Assembly: GCA_963921795.1 (NCBI GenBank)
Contig: OY997653.1
Location: 24,039,158-24,103,157, forward strand
Source: Nannobrachium achirus
Taxonomy: Eukaryota > Chordata > Actinopteri > Myctophiformes > Myctophidae
DNA length: 64,000 bases
Reading direction: 5' to 3'
Below the pieces are notes generated by a model. That model was not told where the DNA came from. It saw nothing but the letters and a program-made list of their open reading frames with translations, and made no database searches. Below are positions 45,800 through 59,482 of this stretch, piece by piece. The translations under genes and the position numbers were made by a program. The first letter of the stretch is position 1. The number at the start of each line of letters is the position of its first letter.

Positions 45800-47815
45800 T
45801 CTGACATCATAGATGTCTGACGTCATAGACCACATGAGACTAACACAATATGTCCATATACACAGGCATTCCCAGACATGGGCTTAACATCAATGACATA
45901 TATCTCCATATATGGGCATAAAAGGGACAAGGACTGTCCCAGAGATCTCTATATATGGCTATTAATGTAGCCTATTAGTGAATACATTTTCCCCATTGAC
46001 TTGAATGAGGAGAATTCAAATGGTAAGACAGAATTCATTTGCAAGTGTGACTCCTATCACAGCAACCACACTTCCAATTTCCAATTCAGGGTTCCCACAC
46101 ATTTTTAGCAATGAATTTCCAAAACTTTTCCAAAACTCCAGAATATTTAAACCAATTTCCAGGCCTATATAATCATTCAGCGCAATAATATAACTCCTTT
46201 GAGTAATGCCCAAAGACAGGCAATTTAGCAGAAATAAAGCATAGAACGGTATTATGGATAAAATAAAGCATAGAATGGAACCAAATGGACCCATACAGAC
46301 AGTTATGACGGCCGTGCATGTTTGCATCAAGCGAGTATAGGGGCTTTTAAGCCGTGACATCATTTTGTAGTCAGACCTCCAAGCAGATTTATTATCAATA
46401 TCTGTCCCTCGCTATTTCAACAGATCCGAAACAAAAATAACGACTAAAGTATAATTCTACCACTTTCCTTTCAACAACAAAGAGAAGAAAAATTAGTAAA
46501 TTGTAAAAATAGTAAAAAGATTCACGGGCGCTGGGGCCTTTTGGCCCCAAAAGTTCTCCTCTGCCTACAAAATGATGTCAGACTTAACAGTCCCATAGAA
46601 CGTCTAGTTGCAATCATGCAGCCCGTTCTGTGAAAAACTACTTGCAAAACGTATTTTGTGTAGTGTTTTAGAAAATTTTACAAATAGCTAAAAACTATGC
46701 ATAGCTAAATATGTTTCCATGACTTTCCAGGACCCTTGATCAATTCCAAAACTTTTCCAGTATTGGAAAAATATTTTTCTAATTTCAAAATATTTCCAGG
46801 AATTTCATGACCGTGGGAACCCTGAGGCATCTTCCCATTGACCATTGATTGGCAGCTCTGCCTTGGTGCCTTGACAAATGCCAGGATGAAACTCATTGTC
46901 TCCTTTTACATAGTAATACAGTCAAGCCCCTTGGCAGGGACCCCCGCTCAGTCTAGAACACACAAACTCAGTCTTATCCTTATGTTTTAATCTGGCAAAT
47001 CATTGTCTGACGAAGACCTACGGGCCTAAATGTTGCACCATTAATAAAAACTGTGTTTTTGGAGCTTAAAAACTGTGTGCGGATGTTTTATCTTCTTGAT
47101 TCTCTCCTTGATACCTTGATGTCCTAGCCTGGTGTTGCCACTCACACACTGCGTGTGGGAGGGGGTGTGGATGAGTAGGGCTGGCACCCAGGCTATTGAT
47201 GTCCAGCCTAAATACAGGCATAAGATTTGCACACAATCTTCTCTGTGAACCAATATAATCACCATCAAGTATCACAGTATCCTGAAAACAGAAAAGATAT
47301 GAGCATGCCGACAACACAGAATGATTTCATTGTCCACCTCATTGCGCACATTCACTACATCTTGTTGTGCATAGGGAAGGTCTGCTGTCATATTTGTTGT
47401 TGCATTGGGAAGGAGACTGTAATGACACTGGGACTGTGTGTATCTTATCTTTGCGTATTTTTGAGTGGTGCTCCTGGGACAGGAGTCACACGACCGATAG
47501 CTCCAACATCTGGTTTCCGGTTAAAGAACAATGGGAAAAACGTGGCCTACATCTGACCTAGATATATCCTAGATCTTTGCACAACTGGCTCAAGTTTTGT
47601 TGTGTAAAATGTCCGGGGCTTAAGTAAACTGAAGTGTGGCCTACATCTGGCCTAGATTTGGCCTTAAAGATAATGTCTATTTTATGACCAATTAAAATAC
47701 ATTTTGATATAAATGCAGTATGTATGTTAGCAATGCTTTACCCAATACACCTATATGGGCACCATGTTGAAACATTAGATACATTTGATGTTATAGTACA
47801 AAGAGAAAAACATGT
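45800..47815. other. Non-genic stretch
   Basis: Shares pieces with unit 1 (for example 47041-47110 with 31.0 kb). It also holds a TIR-like pair around 46086-46830 (GGGTTCCCACACATTTTTAG / CATGACCGTGGGAACCC), probably a hAT MITE. No gene seen. Confidence 0.4.
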
Positions 47816-48610
47816 CAAAAGGGCCTTTTGCCCCACTACTGGGGTAATAGGCCCCCTCTATGGGGTAAAAGGCCCCCTCTATGTAGTGGAGCAGAATAGG
47901 TGCTACAATCATGAAAATTTACATGAGCATTTCTATGGGTCACTTGACAAGAGAACTGTCAGAGGAATTTGAATTTTCAAGATGGTGCCCATTTTTCAAG
48001 ATGGCCGACACCTTAAGGAGCAGTTATGTGATATAATGGGTTATTTTGGTGAAACAAGTATGAAAACTTCCATGAGCAGTCTCTGTGGGTCACTTGACAA
48101 TAAGCCACCCACAGCTACTTGAAATTTCAATATGGCGTCCATTTTTCAAGATGGCCACCACCTTTGTGGAACACTAAATAAACCATTATATCACTTAACT
48201 GCTCTGCAAGGTGTCGGCCATCTTGAAAAAATGTCCGCCATCTTGAAATTTCAAGTAGCTGTGGGTGGCTAATTGTCAAGTGACCCACAGAGACTACTCA
48301 TGCCAATTGTCATGCTTGTATCACCAAAATAACCCATTATATCACGTAACTGCTCCACTAATGTGTCGGCCATCTTGAAATGGCCATCATCTTGAAATTT
48401 CAAATTTCAAAAGTGACCCATGGAGACAGCTAATGCCAATTTTCACACTTGTATCATTAACTGAACGATTCTGACAAAAATAAGTAGTTATTCTCTCCAT
48501 GGGGCAAAAAGCCTCCGGGGGCTTCTTACCCCACACAAGGGGGGGGGGGGGGGGGCTAATAGGGGGGCCTATTACCCCAACGCTGTCATTGCAAAGAGTG
48601 TCATCTTAAA
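47815..48610. mobile_element. Foldback element with GGCCCCC ends and ATTTCAAGATGGC repeats
   Basis: The outer parts carry TTTTGCCCCACTACTGGGG and its inverse-like GGGGCAAAAAGCC. Inside, blocks with TTTCAAGATGGCC and CACTTGACAA recur in both orientations (47970-48150 against 48190-48420). No ORF of note. Confidence 0.5.
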
Positions 48611-49211
48611 TCTTAAACCTTTTTTATTTTTTTTAAGTTGATAATTTATAATAAGGCCTTCCTAATGATATACAAAAAATAAGTGAAGAGGTTCAACTTA
48701 TTTACACAGAGTTTGCAACATATAACAATATGACCTGGATTAGGTGAGACAACGAAACGTTGTATCCATGAAGAGCTAAGGATGCCAGGAATGTGCTGAA
48801 ATCAAAAAGGTTGCCACCTTGTAGTTCTGTAGTCAAATACAGCTGGGGGGCTTATTACCCCAGGGGGGCCTATTCCCCCACTCTACCCTAAATAGCACTG
48901 CTCACTTCACACTAGGTGTGATTTATTTCTGTGTAGTGCAGGCTGTTGTACAGGACATGGGTCTTCAACAGGGGGTCTGCCAAATATTTGTCGTATTGAG
49001 TATAGGAGTGGATTGGACTGACTTACTGTCATCAAACAGTATTCAATAAATCAAACACACCAGAAATGTATGTGTATACCTTAAATAAAGCCATGCAGCT
49101 ATGTTTCACAATTCACATTTTATTAGTTGCTACAGCTTTACATTGTGAGTTCCTTTAGGGAGGGGGGTCTAGAGACTCAGTCTAAATGGACTCATACAAG
49201 TAGCCTGTTAA

Positions 49212-49534
49212 GCCCTTTGCACACAGGACAGTTGCGTTTTTTTCGTTTGCGGCATGAATAAAATGCATTGGATTTGGTGTGCAAGACTGTGCGGAATCGG
49301 CGCTGCGGATCCAAAAAGGAGTCATAAAAGGAGTGATGAGTTTTTTACCGCATGCGACAAGACGCACGAATCGAACTGGGTTCGATCGAGAAAAAGACGC
49401 ACGGCCGCAGCCACTCGTCGCACGGCCAATTCGGATCCGGTGTGCATGAGGTCGTAGAGAATCATTGTTTTCTTTTTAAAAAGTGAAATTGTCCGTTTTA
49501 TCCGCACGGATAAACGCGCCTGTGTGCAAAGGGC
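49212..49534. mobile_element. TTAA MITE, 323 bp
   Basis: The ends GCCCTTTGCACACAGG and CCTGTGTGCAAAGGGC are exact inverses, flanked by TTAA on each side (49208-49211, 49535-49538). The unit 1 site (near 33540) is empty. Confidence 0.9.
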
Positions 49535-49745
49535 TTAACTCTGGCAGTGAACAAATGGAACCAATGGACCCTTTCCACTGTCAGAAATAAGGGGAGTTTG
49601 TTTGGAGACCTTGACATTTTAAAGTTTGAGAAACACTGCTGTGCTGTAGTACAATGGTGTCGCTTGCCAAAAAGAACAGACGTACGGTAGCCTGCATGGC
49701 TACAGCTCACAGAGTGTACGCATTATAATTGAATTGAATATAGAG

Positions 49746-50181
49746 CAGGGGTCTTCAACGTTTTCAGGCCGGGGACCCCCAAACTGATGGGGAGATGGAG
49801 CAGGGACTCCCGCGTGATATTGAAACGTAACGGCATTGCCGCATAGAGCGCTCGTTTTCACAGTTATTTCGGGGGTCGGGGCTACGACATATTTATTTTA
49901 TTTTAAACATAGCCTACAAGTTACAGCGAGCAGGGTGGGCCGTACGTCCATTTCTAAACATAGGCTACTACTTATTAACTATAGAACCAATATCAATAAT
50001 ATCAACAATCTGTCAATTGCATAGTAGCCTAATCATGTATTCAAGCTATTCAAAATGGATAAAATCATGATTTTTTTCTTTTTGTTTTAAATGTGAAAAA
50101 AAAAGAAGAAAAAAACATTTTTTGAAACTTTTTTTTTTTTTTTTTGCAATAATTTCGCGGACCCCCTGTTGAAGACCCCTG
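49746..50181. mobile_element. hAT MITE, 436 bp, 8-bp target duplication
   Basis: TIR CAGGGGTCTTCAAC / GTTGAAGACCCCTG with ATATAGAG on both sides (49738-49745, 50182-50189). Confidence 0.92.
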
Positions 50182-50477
50182 ATATAGAGTAGGCTATATA
50201 GTCCAGATTAGTTCTTATTGGCAAGCGACAACAATTAATGACCCATGGTTCTTTGTCTCCTCATCGCGCATCGCAGTGCAAATATGACACGTTAATTTAA
50301 CACTTGATGCATTTTCTACAAGGGATTATAAATCTAATTCTGTAGCCTACTCACCCAATTCATTGCTACTTGGGTTGGACCAGCTGCTTTTTGTCCGCAG
50401 GCGCTACTTAACTCATATACAGTAGCCTATATTTCATGGAAAGTTGTGGTAGAAGCTTACTCTGTAGTTTGACCTCC

Positions 50478-50590
<113 letters not shown>

Positions 50591-50672
50591 AGAGGGGCGG
50601 GGACCGGACTACCGGCTCTGAAATGGGGGATTTTTGAATGTTGGTTTGTCAAAATAAGAGGTCATCATCAAT

Positions 50673-50728
50673 GTCATGTGACAGTCTGAACTGGAAGATC
50701 GATGAGAGAGAAACCGTTTAAAAATACA
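50673..50728 (+). promoter_or_regulatory. Candidate core promoter of P2
   Basis: GTCATGTGAC at 50673-50682 and TTTAAAAATA at about 50717, in the same arrangement as before P1. Confidence 0.3.
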
Positions 50729-50854
50729 ACAAACAAACAAAAGTTAAACAATATTAACAACTGTGCCTACACGACAGCGAATCTGCTTTTTGAGGGCTGA
50801 AATTGGCAGTGATTGACATACAGGTTCAGGTAGGCACTACCGTGTGTAGAAAGC

Positions 50855-52787
50855 ATGGCGAAGTCCAAGAAAGGCATGAAGAAAGGAGTTAAAAAGGAGG
50901 ACCTGCTTAAGCCAGAATATCCGTAAGTATATAGACTACTGACCAAAAACAATGTTTGTCTCAATGAAGTATGTAACTTTTGGTGGTAAATTTGAACCTA
51001 AAGACGATTGGCGAGGTCTTGTAGTTGTAAACAAAATCGGCTAAACTGTTCGAAATTAGGTTAGGCTAGGCTACTTCTACTACAAACGTACAGATTCAAT
51101 AGCCATAATCAAATGCCATGAACATATCTTACAATGAAATACATGCCATAGACCTATTATTTACAAGTTGCTAACTGTACAGGTTCAAGACTACAATAGT
51201 TATAGGCACCCAATATGCTAGTGTGTAGTAGGCCTACTGTAAGCTGAAAAAGATCATACCAAGTACAGTGCAACTCAGCTCCTTTCACTATACTGTAGTG
51301 CAGGGGTGCCCAAAAGGTAGATTGTGATCTACCAGTAGATCACCAAGGGTGTGCAGCCAGGTAGACCACATGACATGCCTCTAAAAATGTATAATTAAAA
51401 TATGAAAAGAATATGTCAATATGACATCAAGAATTGGGCCTGTCAGCTCACTTCATAGCTTCTAAAGTAGGCAAACCTCCAATGCAATACTTTGTTCAAG
51501 AGTCAGTAAAGAATCCCACAACCTACCACTTCCATACAGAAAGGGATGAAGACATTTCCCCCTGTATTTCACATTTATTTCCCCCTTAAAGTTAGTGTGT
51601 TTATCTAAAATGTAACACCAGTGCTGATATTCCAAAGCTCCCCTCAGGCCCTTAAACATTTTGGATGGGTAGATCATGTTGAGCTAGTCATTTTAAAAGT
51701 AGATCTCACGTTAAAAAAGTGTGGGCACCCCTGCTGTAGTGGTTTAACTGAAGATGAATTCCAAACATTATCAAACTATTGTGAGGCACTGCCCCAGTTG
51801 ACTGAACCACTTTCACCTCTGTCTCTTTTTTTGTCAATATCTACACAACAGTGGCTGTTTCCTTTCATGTAGACACCAGTGTCTTTTATTGAGGTTCTAA
51901 ATTCTTAACTCCCCTGCTTTTCCCATCTTTAAAACAATCCTGAAACTTTGATTGTTGCAGGGCTGAGCATCCTTAACCCTTAAATTAAATTAATTATTTC
52001 ACATTGTCACAAATTCTGAACTAAGTACTATACTAACTAAGAGTTAGTATAATGGTCATTACGGTGTCCTATTTGTGAAAGAAAATGTTGCAAAAAAAGA
52101 AAAAAAGGGCTGTTATGTATATGGACAAAATGTGTTATAATATATTATTATGATGTTGTGTCATAATTAGTTAAAGACTTCAAAAAAGGTTGCAGACCCC
52201 TGGTTTTAGCCATATACCACAAGGAAAACCAAAGTCTGACTATTTTGACTGCAAGTTACATTATCACACACAAAAAAACGTTGCCTAAATAAATAATACA
52301 AAACAAAAAAATCTAACTTTTGGACCCCCAAATGATTATGTATTTAGCCACGGACCCCCATCTGAAAATGTGCAACCATACTAGATTTGTGTAATAATAA
52401 AAAATAATAATATTCCACATTTCTTACATTCTTGAAATTGTTTTTGAAAAGAGCAGATCTACAAGCTCACAACATGTCACATCATGATGCATTGTGAGCT
52501 TGTAGATAGCCAAAGTAGTATATACAGTAGGGTGGTTAAACTGATGCTATATTAGACCCCAAGGAACCCCCTTGGTTCTGCTTCATGCAAAGTTCATCCA
52601 CAATATAATCAAATTCCAGTGTCAGTTGTCATAAGACAAAAAAGCCTTAAATTCAGAATCTGCTCCACCATTCATGCTCAGATTGACTTCATGACCTCTG
52701 TGACTTGTCTCCCATTCACAAAGATCAATAGCACCATCTATTGACCAGTTTCTGTACTCATTCATAGAATGGGTAATGTACTGCTGT

Positions 52788-52871
<84 letters not shown>

Positions 52872-55800
52872 CTTACACTGTAATAGTGGCATACAATGAA
52901 CACACTTAATTGCATAGGGGTGAAAGGTAGGGAAGCTGTGCTCTAAACTCAAGTTTTACTAGTGCTGAAGACCCCTATTGTTGTCCACCCTTATCATATG
53001 GGTGGAGCTTGTAAATCAGTAATACTGTATATGCATTTTCTTTATAACATGTGAAATAGATGTTACAGACCACTGTTGTGAATAAGAAACTGTTCTTAAA
53101 GATGCAGTGCCATGATTTATTTCCCCCCTAAAACATGATTATGTTCGTTGAACCAGCTGAAGTTAGACACACCCACAGTGTTGGGTGAATGGTAAAAGGG
53201 GAGGGGATGATTATATGATGTCATTTAATCACTGTTGGATCGGCACTTTTGACCCACAAGGTGTCAGCCTCCAGGAAGAAATCCAAAATACAAAGGGACA
53301 ACCACACCAGGGGGTCTATTGAGTACTGTCAACATCATAGACGTATGAAAACCAGTAAAAGTACACAATTATGGCACTACTATGGCACTTTAATATGTCT
53401 AGCAGCTTAAATAAAGGTTAGAAAAATGTCATGGTAGTAGATGGAAGTAGATCCAATCCTGTCTAGGGCTGTTTGTCTAGACATTTTCTTGGCAATTAAT
53501 TGTTACACAAATAATTGCGACAAACGATTTAATTGTGTTTTTCCATTTAACATTGGAACATAAAAAATACATTTCTGTATGGCTTTTAGGCTTCACCAAC
53601 AAACAATCTACAGGGCAGATATAACAAATAACGTCAATATACAAAGAGATGACTGACATATTTAATAACTTAATACAAAACGAAAATTGTGGAAATAGAG
53701 GATCTACAAGCTCATGTTGTTATTGCGAGGGTTGTATGTGTTGTTTTGGCCCATGTAATGTTTTGAGGAGTTTTAACTATGTAACTGTTTGCTCTTGTTC
53801 CAACAGCAAGATCCAGCTTAAGGATTTCTCCTTTACTGTCGCTGTGAGAGACGAGCTGGATCAAATATACCAGGAAACGCTGGGAAATGGGTTGACTGTG
53901 GCGGACTATAGACACGCAGCAAATGCCAAGGGACTCTCTAAGCTAGGTGAGAGATGACTGACCTGATTTAGATCACTACAAATATTGTTGTAACATTGCA
54001 GGTTTTTCTACACATACAGTGACACCCTAACCTGACTCCGCCAGATGGTGGCAGCATTGAGTGATGCTGCACTACCATAGACATAGAAAGTTAGACGCCT
54101 CCTTCGCTTTAGGCATATGCATCGCGTGTATCAAAACAGCATCCCGGTATCGGCAGTGGAAGCTTGTGATTGGCTGAACCGGAGGTAGGGAGCGCGCCGT
54201 TGTGTTCCCCTGGACCACGCAGAGATGACAAAATCTGGGGGGCTGAAGATTTACTATTCTGTCCATAACGGCACATAAGTCGGTAACGGCGCTGAGACGG
54301 CTCATGCGACCGTCGCAAAGCTCGACTATGCGATGTTTCATAACATATATAATCATAAACATTCTATATTTATAAGGTCAAGTATTATCTATCTATAAAT
54401 GCGAGAAGTCTCTGTCTGTCTGTAATCCGCGTATCTCGAGAACCGTTCGTCCCACCGGCTTCAGATTCGGCACGCGCGTTCCCCGCCGCGGCGCAGAGTG
54501 CAGTGCCGGGCCTCGACCCGACCCGACGCGCGGTTCTCCCGAACCGGCGCGAAACGTTCGGAATCTCCTTATGCGGGCTGATTGTTGACATCAGGCTGTT
54601 CCGGAGGAAATCGGCGCAAGCGCTGACTCATTGTGACATCACATCATAAAAGGCTCTGAGATCACGTATCCCACATGAGTCAACAAAAAATGCCATGGTT
54701 ACGTATTCTGATGTTCCTATATGGGCATAAAAGGACACAGATAACTCCATATATAGGCATAAATGGACACAGGCAAACAGATGGTCAAAACGGGTCCTAC
54801 AGAGATCTCCATATATGGACATAAAATGGACATAGACAGACAGATATCCCCATATATGGGCATAAATGGACACACGCAAACAGATGGTCAAAACAGATCC
54901 TATGACAACAGGTATAATGGGGTTTGCATTAAAGGGCGGGGCATTCATCCCCTATTTACATTGTTCCCGAGTTGGCCAGGGTCGGGCGGCCGAGCTTCTA
55001 GTACTTAATAATTGGGACTAATTAAGAACCATTATCATATAGCCCTACATTTACAGTAGTTTAGGCATTTTGGTTTGATAAGGTTGTGGGCAGAACCATT
55101 TGTCCTTGTTTGTTATTTGACTATTTTTACTTTAATTATAATTAAAGACGCTTCATAGTGAATTAGTGATTATAATAAATAGCCTATGTCATGATTGCTA
55201 GATTAGATTGTGCTGCCACCAGGGGTGAGATGCCGTGGGCTCGGTTGGGCTCGGCGAGCCCACACTTCTTTTTTTCAAGCTGCACGTACTCACGCCCCAC
55301 ATGCACGCACACACGACCCGCGCGTGCACGCACGTCGTCAAGTTGTGTGACGCCGCGGTCAGCACAAACATTTCAGTCCCACTACCTGGCTAGCTGCTTT
55401 GCCTTTGCATAACAATACTCGGGTAGGCAGTTCTCACCTACGTCCTCATTTACACTTGTACACGGCCAGCAGCACGTTCGCCTTGCATTCTTTGCAGACA
55501 AAACGTCTCCTTTTGTCTCATCTGTTTACTTCACAAGAGTGGAAGAAAAACGAAGCAGTTTGTTGTTTTGTCAGAGCTGCATGCATAGCGGAGGGAGAGT
55601 TCCAAAAGTGTAAAGTCTATGTAATATGTAAAGTTATTTTATATTTTATATTAAAAAAAATACATTAATTGAAACTAATTAACAATGTAACTAAATAATA
55701 AGAAACATAGTTAGGCTACATAAAAAATGTTGTGATGTTGAATACAGTATTTCAACTACAAGCGGCAGGCATGCGTGCACACATGCGCGTGCACGCGCGC

Positions 55801-56897
55801 GCGTACGTGACGTGCACGTGACGTCATGAATTTAGAGGGGTACCACTTCTAAAATCCATATCACACCACTGGCTGCCACTATCTGGCAGAGTCAGGTTAG
55901 TGACACCCTGTATAGGCAAGACTTTACACCCCCATTTAAAGGAGCTATAGTCAACTTTTTCTTGAAAAACGGATGCTAAAATAAAAATAATGTTTCGAAA
56001 ATATTGTATAAAAAAATAAGCTTCATATGTGTGTTTCTATTCAGAAATGAACACAAAAAGCGTAAAATAATGATAAAATAATCATTTTGGCCATTGTCAG
56101 ACCGACACTTTGTTTACATTCTAGTCTATAGACTAGGATGTAAACAAAGTGTCGGCCCTACAATGAAAAGGTTGACTATAGCTCCTTTAAGTACTTTATA
56201 ACATTCTCCAATAAATTAGTAATTCATTATCTATATTTCATATTTCCTCACAGAAGTTATTGTTTGCCTGCTTATTGATGATACTAATCTTCAGCATCTA
56301 CCTTGCTTGTACTTCAGTCTACAGGACAGAAGCCAAAGAAAAGGCTCCAGAGCTTGTAGGGGGGGTATGCTGCCGTGCTGAGGGCAAAGCCATTTATGTC
56401 GGTGCAATTGCCCGCAAAAAGAAATACGATGGGGAAGGCATAGGTATGTGTTCTGTTCAGATCTAGCACTAGGTGTTCACGGTCACCTGAAATTAATCCT
56501 GGGTTTTATTTGAAAAACTGTCTGTAAACTCTCATTCTAGGTCGAAAGATGATGTACCACATCTTGGATTATGTTGGACGACACAAGAGATACACGAGGA
56601 TCTATGGGTGAGTGATAATAGCAACAAATGAGATGATTGTGTTGGTTTCACAGAAACAGAAATCACCCCTCAAAAAATCAACTAACTAATAAGTTCAGAA
56701 CTTTAATCTTTTGCTGTAACTAATCTGAATCCATATATTTCCCCTGCAGGCACGTGGAGACCACAAACAAAAATGCCATTGGCTTTTATGAGCATTTTAA
56801 TCTTGTACGCCGCCCTGAAACTGTTCCCAATCACTTCGGCGACGAGAAACCTGCCTACATATACGAATATAAGATTGTGAAAAAAAATAAAAAATAA
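50855..56897 (+). CDS. GNAT N-acetyltransferase, NAA50-like, P-type gene P2 (5 exons, 182 aa)
   Basis: Exons: 50855-50922, 53807-53946, 56318-56443, 56541-56607, 56750-56897; GT-AG throughout, 549 nt, open. Exon 1 gives a Lys-rich start (MAKSKKGMKKGVKKEDLLK). Exon 2: KIQLKDFSFTVAVRDELDQI. Exon 3: ELVGGVCCRAEGKAIYVGAI, ending KKYDGEGIG. Exon 4: RKMMYHILDYVGRHKRYTRI. Exon 5: HVETTNKNAIGFYEHFNLVR. The GNAT core aligns along its length with human NAA50 (169 aa). Arg62 (VCCR), Tyr73 (IYVGAI), His112 and CoA-loop Gly87/Gly89 are matched; Arg84 is Asp; the residue before His112 is Gly, not Leu. The Phe-Pro-Val-Ser-Tyr peptide-binding motif of NAA50 is absent, so Met-N-terminus specificity is not expected. 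An ACTAATC branch-point-like site precedes exon 3. Best candidate for a working gene here. Confidence 0.8.
51301..51733. mobile_element. hAT MITE, 433 bp, in intron 1 of P2
   Basis: TIR CAGGGGTGCCCA / GTGGGCACCCCTG with the 8-bp duplication CTGTAGTG (51293-51300, 51734-51741). The equivalent sites in unit 1 (about 35560) and in both palindrome arms are empty. Confidence 0.93.
52788..52870. repeat. (CA)n microsatellite
   Basis: About 40 CA dinucleotides. The unit 1 site has only a short CACACACA run near 36995. Confidence 0.95.
54028..55899. mobile_element. DNA transposon of 1.87 kb, 9-bp target duplication, in intron 2 of P2
   Basis: Ends TAACCTGACTC...GAGTCAGGTTA, extended by CGCCAGATGGTGGCAGC-like inner TIR, flanked by GTGACACCC on both sides (54019-54027, 55900-55908). 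A 9-bp duplication suggests a Mutator-like element. The interior is a patchwork: a GC-rich part (54.2-54.6 kb), diverged repeats with ATATATGGNCATAAATGGAC (54.7-54.9 kb) and another GC-rich part (55.2-55.4 kb). No transposase frame recognised. Confidence 0.75.
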
Positions 56898-57949
56898 TAA
56901 TTTGTGTGGCCTGACAGCCAGGAGTTGTGTTTGGAATGCCTTCTATGGATACACACTTACATACACTAATATAATTACACATTCATCCAATTTATAGATC
57001 CACATGAAGGGCTTCTCCCTATGAATGGGATGGGCCTGAGCATCATTTGACACCGGTGACTGTCAGTCATTAGTGATTCAAATGTCTAATAATATTTTCT
57101 AGTCCATTACAATAACAGTCATGTTTACACATTTTCTCCTTGTGTTATACAGTAGTATAATTTTCTTATGTAACCTTTGTATTAACTAAACCTAATGTAT
57201 AGTCATACAAACTTACATTTAGCAGATTGTTCGATAGCCTTAAGACGAATACAGCCTGTGAGTTAATAGGCACTGTAATCTGTGAGATCCTGTGGTCTAT
57301 TGTCCAGGGACCAGGTTCTTATCTATTGACATGTACCAACAGAGGCAGTGGATGCTGACCAAGCCAGGGACAGATATACACACAAATGTTTTATTGGTTG
57401 TTATAATAATAACATGTTTAACATAACTTGTGTCAAAACCATACAGGCCTCAATAGATTTCTAAGCTATAACTGTTACATTTTAAAAGCGGAAACTTTAA
57501 ACAATATTGCTCTGATCAGATGAGGGGGTTGTGAGTCTTGTGACCACACCTAAATAGAAAGAAGTTGGGTGAAGAATCCATGAGATCCCTGTCAAATGTT
57601 TAATAGTAGACTGACTATGAAGACGAGAGAAGACAGATTTAATTTAACATAGTGTATGATACATACATTTTAGCTTGGCATGTCTTGTTGAGGCAATTCA
57701 CTTCATTTAATTCTATTTTGTGATACTTTATACTATATAAAAGCTTTTGTTACTACTTTGCAGATTACGATTAACCAAGACAGTGCCTCTGTTTGCAAGC
57801 CAATCTCACATGCACAAAAGATATTCTGCTTTAATGAAAAGAAAGTCAGGCTCTCAGTTTGTGTCAGTGCTGTACAGTTCACAAATATTTATTCTCACGG
57901 ATGAACATGAACTTTGTAGTTGTGTTCATAGGTACACAGAGTGGATTTA

Positions 57950-58393
57950 ACCATAAAATGGAATAAAACAGGGCGGACCCCTACGCTCTACTATGATGGG
58001 TCTTAATTGCTTCTCATAAATCAGGGTCTCAAGAAGTCGGTTGTGGACGTATTCATGGCTGTTGCTGGGTGTGTAGATCAAAGTGGGTGACGATTTGAGG
58101 GGATGCTCCCATCTTAAATCATCGTCAAGCTCTCCAATGTAGACTGACTGTGAAGATGGTATAAGATAGATTTAATTTAAGAGTGAATGATACACACATT
58201 TTGCCTTGCATTTAGACATGTTTTGTTCAAATATTCTAACTTCCCTCACCTTTACAGGGTTATCGCTCACAATGTCCTCTTTGTAGAGGCGTTCTTCTGC
58301 CAGGTAATTCAGCAGGCTAGTAATCGTGGCATACCTTGGCTTAGCATACGATCCTTCCTCGGGAGCATGAATTAAACCACCCACCTTCGACAA
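57950..58393 (-). other. Possible two-exon coding fragment, unknown protein
   Basis: An open segment (about 58250-58393) encodes KPRYATITSLLNYLAEERLY...SDNPVK and ends at a GTGAGG donor. A second (57950 to about 58150) follows a TCTTCACAG acceptor and encodes SVYIGELDDDLRWEHPLKSS...YEKQLRPIIVE and ends FIPFYG-stop. The frame is closed upstream of the first part by a TAA. The same pair, with few changes, is in the other arm (62581-63029). Not recognised. It could be an internal and terminal exon of an unknown gene or a TE product. Confidence 0.35.
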
Positions 58394-58630
58394 CGAGGAT
58401 TATAAAACCACAATATCTGTCTGGAGATAAAGACAAAGAAACAGATTAATGGTCAAATCAGATATGCCTGTAGATTATAAAAACAAACAACAGATTCGTA
58501 AAAGTATAACAAATCCTAAAACTACTATTCAATCAGGTAAATCAAATTTGGTAAATGGTGCATTTATATAGTACCGCCTTTATCCAAGGAACAACAGGTG
58601 TATAGCTGTTACAGTTAATGTACAGGCAGA

Positions 58631-58634
<4 letters not shown>

Positions 58635-58668
<34 letters not shown>
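58635..58668. repeat. (GT)n microsatellite
   Basis: Left arm only; the right arm is deleted or never expanded here. Confidence 0.9.
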
Positions 58669-58914
58669 AGCGTGTGTTTGTGTGCGTGTACAGAGGTGGA
58701 ATGTAACGCAGTACATTTACTGAATTAGGCTACTGTACTGAAGTACAATTTTGAGACAATTGAGGCAATTCACTTAATTATATTTTGTGATACTTTATAC
58801 TATATAAAAAAGCTTATAGTAGAGTAGAAACTATTACATTTGACAGCTTTTGTTACTAGTTACTTTGCAGATTAAGATTAAACAAGACGTTTGTGTCTGT
58901 TTGCAAGCCCATCT

Positions 58915-59032
58915 CACATGCACAAAACACATTCTGCTTCAGTCCAAGCCAACATGCACAAAACACATTCTGCTTCAGTCCAAGCCAACATGCACAAAAC
59001 ACATTCTGCTTCAGTCCAAGCCAACAGAGAGA
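58915..59032. repeat. 36-bp minisatellite, about 3 units (mirrored at 62195-62310)
   Basis: Units of AACATGCACAAAACACATTC + TGCTTCAGTCCAAGCC, then two copies of GAGAACAAGCCAACAGA in this arm but one in the other. ORFs with HMHKTHSASVQAN repeats come from it. Confidence 0.85.
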
Positions 59033-59482
59033 ACAAGCCAACAGAGAGAACAATGGAGGTTGACATTGAATGGGTACCGTATAAGAGTGGACTGAAGACT
59101 AATCTAATCTTTCAATCATAGTTATGTCTGCACACATTCAATTTGGTCCGAACTGTCTTGAGCCAAAGAGACAGATGGACAGAGGTATCGGGCTAGCCTG
59201 GTTAATAAACCAGACTGCACAACACCACCCCCTGGCGGAACACGCAGTGAGGAATTAGTATGAGCAACGCCAGGCTAGTATCGGGCATGTATCCTGGCAG
59301 AGATGTGAGTGATTGTGAAGAGCGCACCTTTGTAGTTGTGTTGATAGGTACAAATAGAGTGGATTTAACCATAAAATGGACTACAGTAGTTATAGGCACC
59401 CAATAGGCAAGTGTGTAGGCCTGCTGTATCATCATACCAAGTACAGTGCAACTCAGCTCCTTTCATTAAGTATACGTGTAAG

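Noticed and set aside
58850..59121. ORFs with 12-residue repeats (HMHKTHSASVQAN)
   Set aside because: By-product of the 36-bp minisatellite; no conserved start, splice or family.
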